Source: Podocnemis expansa
Taxonomy: Eukaryota; Chordata; Testudines; Podocnemididae
NCBI GenBank assembly: GCA_007922195.1
Contig: ML681998.1
Span: forward strand, 13,109,584-13,173,583
DNA length: 64,000 nucleotides
Direction: 5' to 3'
In this document: piece by piece, positions 31,909-40,320 of the stretch
Layout: the number at the start of each line of letters is the position of its first letter
How positions within the stretch are numbered: position 1 is the first letter of the stretch
Program-made: the position numbers and the translations under genes
The notes under the pieces: generated by a model
What the model was told of the DNA's origin: nothing
What the model saw: only the letters and a program-made list of their open reading frames with translations
Database searches by the model: none

Positions 31909-32966
31909 TAAGATATCAACCTCTCTTCTTGGTTCAGTAACCATTTGGTGCAGGAATTTGTCGGCTACCACATCCAGGAAAATCTGGGCCCTATTATTAC
32001 AAGTAGTACATGTCCTCCAGTCTTTGTCTGGGGAATGAAAGTCTTCCATAATCACACAGTTCCTAGTAGTATTTACTTCATTAAATGCCTGAATGAGTGC
32101 TCTATCCATGTCCAGATCAGATCCCAGTGGTCTGTAGCACAATCCAAGCACTATCAGAGGAGAAAGTAGTAGTTTGCTTCCCCAATGTGATTTTTATCCA
32201 GACGGACTCTGTCTTATCAATTCCATCACTTCTAATTTCATTAGTCTGCCCCATTGTTGATATACAATGCTACCCTCCACCTTTGCTTTTGGATCTGTCT
32301 TTTCTAAACAGTCCTTAGCCTTCAATTCTTGTATACCAGTTGTGACTACTATTCCACCATGTTTCTGTAATCTGTATAATATCTAGTTTCAGTTCCTCTA
32401 CCAGTAGCTCTAGTTTCTCCATTTTGTTACCCAGGCTCTTTGCATTGGTATCAAAACATTTGCTGTTGGGCTTCACTCACATTCCTTACCCAATTTGGCA
32501 GTCATTTGGTTGACAATATTGCCTATTAAACTGTATTTACACTATTCTTTCTGCTAATATCCATTCTGCTCCTCACTTCTGTGTCCTTTCATAGTTCGTT
32601 TTCCTCCCTTTCAATGCTAAAATCAGATGTGGAGATTACCTGGCCATCTTCCATCCTTAACCCAACTCCCTAGTTTAAAGTTCTGTTAATCAGTTGTACT
32701 AACCTCCATCCTTGAAGTCTATTTTCCTCCTTATTTAGGTGAAATCCATCCCAAGAGAACAGTCCTTTGTCCATGAATGCCTCCCAGTGACCAATCAGTG
32801 GTTAAAGTATAATTTGATGGGCCCCGGAACCCTCCTAATCTTTGGGCCCCCTTCATGCATGTGTGGGCCCCAGCCCAAGTAGGCATTTGGAACCACTTCT
32901 CAGTACCATATACATTGGCTTTGTTGCTCCATAAAAATATGACTATCACTCCATAAAGATACTAGC

Positions 32967-33067
32967 CTTGATCCTGGCCTTACACACTGCCCACCCTGAC
33001 CTTGATCCTGGCCTCACACTCTGCCTTCACCGCCCCACTGGCCCTGGTCCTGGCCTCACACACTGCC
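32967..33067. repeat. Minisatellite, about 36-bp unit
   Basis: About three imperfect units of 'ttgatcctggcctcacac' plus 'ctgcc...ccctgacc' lie inside the composite hAT. Confidence 0.7.
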
Positions 33068-33604
33068 CCTTCTCCCCTTCTTTTTATTTTTTCTTTACCA
33101 TATCTGTTTTAATGCAATACACTCTTTTCTCATATGGGGCCTCTGAATTGTGCCATTACTTTATAGCCTTAGAATGTCTTAATCCAACCCTGCCAATATG
33201 GCCTTTTGTTAAGGTTCAGCCACACTTTTTCACCATTCCTTGTAGGCCATGCCAGAGCCCCAGGCATAACTAACAACATGAACCGAAGTCTGGCTCCATG
33301 GCCTACCCTGGTTCACAGTCTGCTAGTGCCATGCTGCATCAACAGTAAACCTGGCCAAGTGCCTTTGCCCCTGAACCAAGTTGCTGGTCTTTCTTTTCAG
33401 TATCATCAAGGCCTGCTGAATCAGCATACTGCACTCTCTGCTTGTATAACTAACACAGGAGCTCCACAAGCAGCAGGACTGAATAGCCGTAAGAACTTAG
33501 CAGCTTTAACAATGCTGTATCATTAACTCTCTATGGCACCTACCAGGACTCCTGACTGATGTTTGAGAAGTTTTCCTACAGAAGAAACCCTAGATGGTCT
33601 GTGG

Positions 33605-34433
33605 CAGTGGTTCTCAACCAGAGGTCAGGGTTGGCTCAAGGGGCTGTGACGCCCCCAGCTGGCTTTTGCTTTGCCCTCACCCCACCCGGGCAGAACCCAG
33701 CCTTCACTCTGAGCCAGCTCACTCCACCCCCAGGGCAGGGAACAGCCAGCCCACGGGTGGAGCGAGCTACCCCAAACACCAGGCTCTGCTCTCCCACTCC
33801 TTCCCTGGGCTGATTCTTCCTCCTTAGGGGTGGAGAGAGCCAGTGCAGAGGTGGGGCAAGACAGTGGTGCCCATCCCATGGGCTGGCCTGCTCCACCCCT
33901 GAGCCAGCTGTTCCCCTGCCTGGGAGTGGGGTGTGCTGGTTGGGGGCTGGGCTCTGCTCTTCCACCCCGCCTCTGGGCCTGCCCTCCCTGCCCCTAGGGA
34001 GGAACAGCCAGCCCAGGGGACGGGTGAGAGAGCAGAGCCCAGCCTCTGGGCTGGCCTGCTCTGCCCCTGGCCTGGTGGTTCCCTCGCCTGGGGGTGGAAC
34101 GAGCCAGCCCACAGCATGAGTGCTGTGTGTCAAAGCGGAGCCCCTAAGTTCTGGCCCCCTGAGCCAGTGCCTCACTGGCTTATCAGTAGAGCCAGCCCTG
34201 CCAGAGGTTCAGGTATCCCTGGGGCAACAAAGAGGTCTTCCAGGGGTCACATCGACTCATCTAGATTGTCACCTAGTTTTACAGCAGGCTAAATCAAAAA
34301 CACCAGCAGTCAGAACAAACTCAAATTTCATTCAGACAATGACTTGTTTACATTGTTTGTTTTTTGTCAGGTGTCTTGTAGAGTCGTGACATACCACCAA
34401 ACGTGTCACAACTCACCAAAGGTTGAGACCCAG
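33605..34433. mobile_element. Non-autonomous hAT element nested in the composite
   Basis: The left end is CAGTGGTTCTCAACC and the decayed right end ggttgagacccag. The flanks gtctgtgg and tgctgtag agree at five of eight positions, so the duplication is weak. The interior is GC-rich and repetitive (cagccagcccagggg, gggctggctctgctc), giving overlapping frames on both strands. It shares ends with 39228-39421 and 51842-52019. Confidence 0.75.
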
Positions 34434-34539
34434 TGCTGTAGAACACAGGAAATAATTAGCAGATACACCCAAGCTTAGCTTCTAGTGTAGAAAAACTGTT
34501 TTCAGATCCTTGGATGAAGAATCCTAGATAAATGTAACA

Positions 34540-34568
34540 TTATTACTTATTATTATTATTATTTATTA
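34540..34568. repeat. ATT microsatellite
   Basis: A run of tattattattattattt at the junction of the nested hAT and the remaining composite sequence. Confidence 0.9.
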
Positions 34569-35462
34569 AATTCCAGGGGATGCGACTCTTCAGATGCAAT
34601 AAGTCTGAAGGAGCCAAGCTTACAGCTCAGGAATGATTTAAAGGGGCTCCCACATGCAAATATTCAGAGCTAAGTCTCGAAGCATCCCACTCCCTCCTCT
34701 TTAGCTCATCTCCCCTAAATGCCTTGTCCTGTGCCATCCCTCTGGCCCAGCTCTCCTTCCCCTCCTTGAAACCCAGGACTAAAAGACACCCCTATATCCC
34801 AAGGATGCTCATGCAAGCTGTCCCCTACCATGGATGTCAGGGTCACCTACCTGCAGCCCAGGTCTGAGGCTGGGTCCTTTCCCTCTGTCCGACCCTGGCA
34901 TAGAGCTGGGACGCCCTGGGACACCTCCCTCCTTCCACCCAGGGGTTTCCTGTGTCCCTCAGAACTCCTGGGTGCAGTCTCAGTCCTTCTGTAGAGGCAG
35001 GGTCAGGGCCCCAGGCAGCCCCAGTGCTGACCAGGTGAGTGCTTGGGCGAGTCTGGCACTGATTGGGCTGGTCCCACTCCCAGCCTGGTACTCACAGCAT
35101 GTTGGGATGATACCAGTGCAGGATGGCGCAGAAGGCCAGGCTGTTGCGGAAGAAATTGCTGAGGTCATGGATATCCACACCAGGGTAGCCTTCACACTAG
35201 TGGTGGCACCAGCCTACAGGGTGCCCTGCGGACCCAATATCAGGCCAGCAGTTGTGGATCTCAGGATGCCACTGCTGAGGGTAGCCACATGGGGAGGCAG
35301 GCAGGGATCTGCAGCTTGAGCCTGAGTGGCTTCCATGAGCTCCCATCACTGTGCTCGGACCTGGGCAGGGGACTACTCCTGCTGGCAGGGATCACAGGGC
35401 TCTGGTGGTGCCATGGCTGCTCACTCCCTCCTGCTTTACCCTGCAGGTGCCTCTCTCCCTCC
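34569..35462. other. Interior of the composite hAT insertion
   Basis: GC-rich sequence with a 161-codon plus frame at 34834-35319 that I cannot assign. Frames are open on the opposite strand too. It is probably transposon passenger DNA. Confidence 0.35.
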
Positions 35463-35960
35463 CAGGGGCAACGCTGGTGACTGGCACATGGGGCACATGC
35501 CCTAAGTCCCAGCACCAGTGCCCCGAATGCCCGGGGCAGCCCCTGTCTCTCCTGGCCCCATCCCTGGCCAGAGATCCAGGGCCTGGCTGCTGGCAGTGGC
35601 ACCCACCTGTCCTGGCCCTGACCCCGGCAAGGGATCCAGGACCAGGCTGGCAGCGGCAGGAGCCTGAGGCTGGATTGAGCCTGGGTAGAGAATTGGGGCC
35701 GTGAGGGGCAGGGCCTGTGGCGGGGGGCCATGCCCATGCCCAGGCTCTTTCCCTGGGACAGCAATGCTCCTGTTCCCTCCTTGCGCCAGGCTCTGCTCAA
35801 ACTTGTTCCCACCACTCCTCCACCATGCCCCATGCAGAGCTTATCCTGGGCCGGAGACAGAGGGTCCCAGTCCAGCACAGGGCCATGTGATACTGGCTGT
35901 CCTGCATTGCAAGCTAGTGTTTGTCTCTAGTTGGCCCTTCCGGCTGCAGGACAAAACATG
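35463..35960. mobile_element. Possible third hAT-like insertion in the composite
   Basis: The left end caggggcaacgctggtgac and the next bases (catggggcacatgccctaag, tcccagcacc) parallel the 27302 insertion (catggggctcaagccccaag, tcccagcacc). The right end is not identified and the given limit is a guess. Confidence 0.4.
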
Positions 35961-37045
35961 TGTTCCACCCTATTTTTATATTTTGGGGGGCCCTGGCACT
36001 CTGGCCTCTCAAATTTGTGGGCCCTGGGAAAGTGTTCCAGGACATTCCTCCATACTGTAACCCCTGACCATACATCCCAAAGCCCTCCTTATAGTACCAC
36101 TGCCTGAGCCATCTGTTGATCATCACAATTTTATCACACTTTTGTTGTCCTCCTGTAGGGTCAGGCAGAATTCAACTGAAGATTACCTGAGCCTCGGTTT
36201 CCATAAGCGTCCTCCCCAGTCTGGCATAGGCTTCTTTGATACGTTCCAGGGAGAATCTAGTTATATTATTTGTTCCCACAAGGACAATCTGTGGATTCCA
36301 TCCAGCTTCTGTTAGGATCTTCTTCAGCCTCAGGTCCACATCCCATATCTTAGTACTCGGCAGGCGGCACACACTTCAGATTGCTCTGGTCACAGGACTG
36401 CATGTCCTTCTCCGCAGGGAGTCTCCAGTCAGGTAGACTCGCAGTTTCCTGGAAATGGTGCTATTCTCCACCGTAAGCCCCATTCTTTCTGGCTGCAAGT
36501 CATCTTTTCTACAGTTCTATTTTGCAATCTTCTGCAGCCGCTCCTGTATCCTCCTAGGGCTTTTTATTTGGTGGGATCTCAATTGGCTCATTGAACTCTT
36601 TGCATAGGACTAGCTGCTCTTCTCTTTTTCTTTGCGCTCCCAGTTTCAGTAACCACCTGCTGTGCCCCTTTTTCATTTTCTAACCCTGCATGCCTGTTTA
36701 CAAGCTCAATTTCTCCTTCGCTAGCCTGTCTTTTCCTCTGCCAGCTTCTCATAGTCACTTTTCTCACCCAGTATTCTCCCCTCAGAGTTGGTCAGTCTTG
36801 CTCCCTTCTGCAAATCTGGATTTTTCCATACAGCCTCATTCGTCATCCCTTAGATGGTTGGACCATTTCTAAACTCAGCCAGAGTTTCCACATGCCTCTC
36901 CAACTCCCAAATTTTCTCTTCCGTCAGCTCGCTGAGGTGGCACTTCATACCTATGAAGCTCTTTTGAGGTAGCCTCTCTAAGATCATGTATATCCCACAG
37001 CTTACACATCCAATCATGTTCACTGCCTCTTCCATTGCTTTAGTG

Positions 37046-38121
37046 TAGGGGTCAGCAACTCCCAACACATGTACCAAACTTGGCACACAGGCCAATCCTG
37101 AGCAGCACACAGTGCTGCTTAGGCTGCCCCGCTGGCCCTGCCCCCAAGTGTAACCTGGAGGTTGGGGCCACAAGAGCCATGTGCTCCAGGCTCCCACGGG
37201 CTGTACTTCCCTGCTCCCCCTGTCCGTAGTAGAGGCTCCAGTCCTCAAATCTACAACTAGTTTAAGTGGCGTGGGGGGAGCTTCAGGTTGGGAGTTGTGC
37301 AGGGGTGGAGGTGACTCGCAGCACGGCACAGTGCGCCCTCACTCAGGGGCTCAGTAGCTAGCGCAGCGCAGCAGCCAGTGTGGTGGGTGGCTCAGGGGCT
37401 GGTGTGGCAGCTGGCACAGCTCAGCTTGGCTGGGCTGCAGGCACAGTGCAGTGGGTGGCTTGTGTTGATGCAGCTTGGGGGCTGGCAGGGTGCAGCATGA
37501 CTTGGGAGCTGACCTGAGGCTCTGCCGGTGCTACCGCCACCCAAGGTTTGGCCCAACCCAGCCTAGCTGAGCTGTGCTGGCCACTGCATTGGCCCCTGAG
37601 CCGCCCACCGTGCTGACTGGAACCTCGGGCAGTGGTGCTGGCCGAGCCTCAGGCCAGCCCCCAAGTCACGCTGCACTGTGCCAGCCCCCAAGCCGTGCCA
37701 GCCCAAACTGCTTGCCATGCTGTGCCTGCAGCCCAGCTGAGCTGAGTCATGCCAGCTGCCGCGCTGGCCCCTGAGCTGCCCACCACGCTGGCTGTTGTGC
37801 TGCGCTGGCCACTGAGCCCCCAAGTCAGGCCGCACCACACTGCAAGTCACCTCCACCCCTGCCCAACTCCTGATCCACGGCTCCTCCCACCACTTAAACT
37901 TGTTGTGGAGTCAGGGACTGGAGCCTCCATTCTGGATGGGGGGAACAGGGAAGTGCAGCATGCAGGAGCTGGGAACCTGAGGCCACTTGCCCCCAGGTAC
38001 CCTAGGTTCCCCCCCAACCCAGAGTCCCTGGCTCAACCCCCATTTAGCCCTGCCCCTGGCACCTGCTGAGGGTGCGGTGGGTGAAGGTGGCACAGGGGCT
38101 GGCCAAGGTTGCCTACCCCTG
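37046..38121. mobile_element. Non-autonomous hAT element, 1076 bp, exact TSD
   Basis: The left end TAGGGGTCAGCAACTCCC (first base C to T) and right end GGTTGCCTACCCCTG are inverted. They are flanked by an exact 8-bp duplication ctttagtg at 37038-37045 and 38122-38129. It is a longer relative of 3486-4201, sharing ends and the subterminal 'ccaaacttggcacacaggcc' / 'gagcagcacacagtgctgct' region. It interrupts LINE ORF1 a few codons after its start. The interior is GC-rich with imperfect 'gctggcacagctcagc' repeats and no transposase. Confidence 0.95.
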
Positions 38122-38364
38122 CTTTAGTGGCTGCTGAAGCTGCCTCTGTATCTGTCATAACCTTTCCCTCTGCTTCCTGTGAGAGAGACAAAAACAGAAA
38201 AAAACACCAAAATGCACCCCCAATGGGCATCCCAACAATACTAGAACACCTCTCTCTCTCCCACCTCTCACTCCCTCCACAAAACTCCCCCTCCAAACTC
38301 ACACTCAAACTCCCCTGTTCTCAGCCCTGTTTACTGCCAACTGCGCTGCTGCCTGCTTGAGTGG

Positions 38365-38382
38365 TTGCCTTTATAGCCCCCT
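38365..38382 (-). promoter_or_regulatory. TATA-like box upstream of LINE ORF1
   Basis: On the minus strand GGGGCTATAAAGGCAACC lies about 210 bases upstream of the ORF1 ATG, and a pyrimidine-rich tract ending in cag precedes the ATG by about 20 bases. It could belong to the LINE 5' region or to the end of the adjoining gypsy element. The match may be chance. Confidence 0.3.
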
Positions 38383-39227
38383 GAGTAGAGAAGCTCTTCC
38401 CTCAGTTAGGGTCAGCTGATCGCAATACAATGGTATAGTGTGGTGACACTCATGTATGTGTGGCTTCTTGGGTAGGGAGGCTCAGGTCCTACCTGCTTCT
38501 CCAAGTCCTAGCCCTGGGTCCTGCCAGCAGTGAGGGTGCTTGCTACTGAATCAAGAGGGTTTCCTCTGCTAACAGGATGGCTTGTTCTCCAGTTTGCCCC
38601 CTGTAGTGAAGTTTAAATCTTCTGGACTACTTTCTATCCCTTTCCCTGATGACAAAATCCATAGCTCTCAAAAATTTCTGGGGTCATCGTTGGCCACCAC
38701 TCTTAGCGACTGTTCTCTCTTGTCCTCCTTGAGGTGGTAAGATGATGGCCTAGTGTTGCGGCTGGGGATGGTGATGATGTGGTAGCATGCCATATGCGTT
38801 CTGATCATCAACAGTAAACTGGGGAAGGCCTGGGCTAGCTATCACATTTGTCTCTGTTGCTCAGGATCAAGTTCCTGCCCAGTGGCCATTGGCCCAGGCT
38901 CTCCAAGTTCAGTGGCTAGTGGCCACAGTTCTGGCTCAGGGGGTATGGGAAAATCATCAGGCCTTCTCAGGTTTTTAGTTCTTGAGGAAGTTCACTTGAT
39001 ACATGTATACTTCTTTCTGGCACCCAGGCAGCCTTACCTCAGAGTTGACGGTCTCTACCTCCCTAGTTACCTCAAATGAGCCCTGCCCTTTGATCAACAA
39101 TTTGGAGTCAGCAGAGAGTAGTTGCAGCAGGACCTGGTCTCCAAGCTTGAAGGTTAACAGCCACACCTCTGGTTGTATTGTTCCTCTTGGACATGCTGTC
39201 CCTGCAGTGAGTTCTCATTGGCTAAGG

Positions 39228-39421
39228 CAGTGGTTCTCAACCAATGTGTTGGGACACATTACTGTGTCACTACACAGCAGTAAATGTGTCATGAAGAGCC
39301 AAGAAAATGGCTGTATTTGGCCTGGGGGTGGGGGTGGGGGTGGGGGTGGGGGGCTGATGTCCTGTAAGGTCACAATATGCTGCCAAGTATTTTGCGACCC
39401 ACAAAAGTTTGAGTACAATTA
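39228..39421. mobile_element. 194-bp hAT MITE in the gypsy integrase
   Basis: The left end CAGTGGTTCTCAACC and a decayed right end (aaagtttgagtacaatta) are flanked by ggctaagg (39220-39227) and ggctaaag (39422-39429), 7 of 8 matching. The interior words 'gtgtcactacacagcagtaa' and 'gtcacaatatgctgccaag' recur in the 178-bp relative at 51842-52019. Confidence 0.88.
39324..39353 (+). repeat. GGGGGT array, potential G-quadruplex
   Basis: Five G-tracts of five or six bases separated by single T, within the hAT MITE above. The relative at 51842 has only 'gtttggggtgtgtggatcgg' at this place, so the array is an expansion specific to this copy. Confidence 0.95.
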
Positions 39422-40320
39422 GGCTAAAGTACTTAGCACCTGGAGTCATTCCTACAACTTCAGTATACAGTGGATGGTTCCTCATACCTCAATCTCCTGT
39501 TCTTCCAAGATCTTCCTCAGGAAGTCAAGGATACCAGATTGCTGTCTTCTGAAGAGGAAGTCAAACAGAAAATAATGGTACATGCAAGCAGGGCTTCTTG
39601 TAGCATAGAGAGCAGTGCCAGCAGTAGCTTATCCCAGTGCTACAGATCATTCTTCATGAACTTTTTCATCATCCCTTCCAGAGTCCCATTGAACCATTCC
39701 ACTAACCTATCTGTCTGTTGGTGGTAGACAGAGGTTTTGAGGGCAAGGATATTTAGCAGGTGGCAGAGTTATGTCATCAATTTAGATGTCACACTAGCCC
39801 CTTGGTTCATCAATATTTTCAGGAAGGAGTTCAACTGTGGCAGAAAACTGCACACATTCATTGTAATCATGGAGGCAGTAGCCATCTGCAGTGGGATGGC
39901 CTTGGGGTATCTGTCACATAATCCATGATGACAAGAATACATTTATGACCCAAGCAGTTCTTTTCTAGGGGTCCCACTAGATCCACATGAATGTACTCAA
40001 AGGGAACCTCTGACACTCACAGGGACATGAGAGTCCTTTAGCATCTGCTTTGGGCCAGCCCTCTGGCACTCAGGGCAAGAACAGTAGGCTGGTACTTCTT
40101 GGTATATGCTGGAAAGAAGAATCTCTGCTGTAGCATTTTCTTACTCATCAGGTGTCCTGCCCAGGTGAAGCAGGCCTCACCAGAACCTCCATGAGCCTAA
40201 CAATTGATGCAGTTCCTCCTTTGTTTATGGTTCTTGGACAGCCTAGAAGGTGAAATTAACTTCACCTGGATCAGTGAGAGATTTGTATACCCTGTCAAAG
40301 AGGCAATGAAAAATCTTATT

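Larger units (their letters stand above)
29295..32600 (-). pseudogene. CR1-type LINE ORF2: endonuclease and reverse transcriptase
   Basis: The endonuclease (nicks target DNA) is read from about 32470 downward: YRLQKHGGIV corresponds to the usual ITETWW block, then LGLCYRPLGSDLDMDRALIQ and VIMEDFHSPDKDWRTC (31873-32151). The C-terminal SLSDHELCQLKLNG (31259-31468) keeps the catalytic Ser-Asp-His. The reverse transcriptase follows: KSKGGRGVDNLHPRILNELV (30613-30798), VPVFKKGEKDDPVNYRP near 30500-30580, EVTSGVPQGSVLGP near 29990-30050, and KFAGDTKLGG near 29910-29940. There the usual FADD box reads FAGD, because the codon at 29922-29924 encodes Gly. Stops and frame changes are scattered throughout, and the MITE at 31450 and SINE at 30172 interrupt it. 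Confidence 0.88.
32796..36066. mobile_element. Composite hAT-like insertion, 3.27 kb
   Basis: The ends CAGTGGTTAAAGTAT and atactgtaacccctg are inverted repeats. The flanks gaccaatc and gaccatac (overlapping the ends) match at six of eight positions. The LINE ORF1 frame stops at 36067 (GFGMYG) and resumes at 32790 (HWEAFMDKGLFS), so this block is a single insertion. It contains a second hAT (33605-34433), probably a third (from 35463), a roughly 36-bp minisatellite of 'cctggcctcacacactgcc' units at about 32967-33067, and an ATT microsatellite. No transposase is seen. Internal segments hold GC-rich frames that I treat as noise. Confidence 0.8.
32670..38158 (-). pseudogene. CR1-type LINE ORF1 with SGNH/esterase-like domain
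   Basis: ORF1 of CR1-like LINEs encodes an RNP protein with a zinc/PHD-like N-terminus and an esterase-like domain. Here the frame starts at an ATG (plus-strand cat at 38156-38158): MTDTEAASAATK, then the hAT, then AMEEAVNMIGCVSCG, a CxxC pair, followed by a charged helix SELTEEKIWELERHVETLAE. The hydrolase domain shows block I VYLTGDS near 36420-36440, LPSTKIWDVDLRLKKIL, block III VGTNNIT (36172-36372; usual GTND), MINRWLRQWYYKEGFGMYG (to 36067) and, beyond the 3.27-kb hAT, block V WDGFHLNKEE near 32725-32755. It ends LVQLINRTLN at the stop 32670-32672. A TGA interrupts it after QVIFS. The putative catalytic Ser and Asp-x-x-His are still readable. Confidence 0.85.
27249..38430 (-). mobile_element. 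Near-complete CR1-type LINE, split by six insertions
   Basis: Read on the minus strand this is one CR1-lineage LINE: 5' region near 38430, ORF1 (38158 down to 32670), ORF2 (about 32600 down to 29300) and a 3' end at about 27249 (ctcatagattctaaggtcag on the plus strand). Four hAT-like insertions (27302-27468, 28002-29286, 32796-36066, 37046-38121), a SINE (30172-30290) and a MITE (31450-31908) interrupt it. Subtracting these and their duplications leaves about 4.75 kb, the usual length of a full CR1. Sequence on either side of each insertion rejoins cleanly, most clearly at the 37046 hAT, where the ORF1 frame resumes after the 8-bp duplication. Both proteins are pseudogenes. The exact 5' end is not known. 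Confidence 0.9.
38975..40300 (-). pseudogene. Gypsy-type integrase, inactivated
   Basis: Integrase joins element DNA to the chromosome using a DD35E triad. In order on the minus strand: an N-terminal zinc-region remnant (LLHLGRTPDE, CPECQ, about 40050-40200); the first catalytic block VPFEYIHVDLVGPLEKN and GHKCILVIMDYVT (about 39910-40010); the second block FLKILMNQGASVTSKLM (about 39760-39830), where the usual TDQG reads MNQG and so the second Asp is replaced by Asn; the third block LKTSVYHQQTDRLVEWFNGT with its Glu kept (about 39680-39740); and the C-terminal domain FKLGDQVLLQLLSADSKLL with VYMYQVNFLKN (38975-39166). In-frame stops are present. It is non-functional. Confidence 0.88.
38440..40320 (-). 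mobile_element. Decayed Ty3/gypsy retrotransposon fragment
   Basis: The minus strand encodes the integrase end of a gypsy-type pol. No LTR pair, gag, protease or reverse transcriptase is recognised, and the part after integrase (38440-38970) is unassigned. A 194-bp hAT insertion (39228-39421) splits it. It abuts the 5' end of the CR1-type LINE. Confidence 0.8.

Noticed and set aside
33559..34292. Long open frames (up to 179 codons) in the nested hAT
   Set aside because: Same reason: low-complexity, GC-rich transposon interior with no recognisable domain.
34834..35319. 161-codon frame that might be a transposase remnant
   Set aside because: I could not line it up with hAT or Harbinger transposase motifs on either strand.
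39215..39485. Proline/threonine-rich frames over the GGGGGT array
   Set aside because: They are translations of the simple repeat within a hAT MITE.
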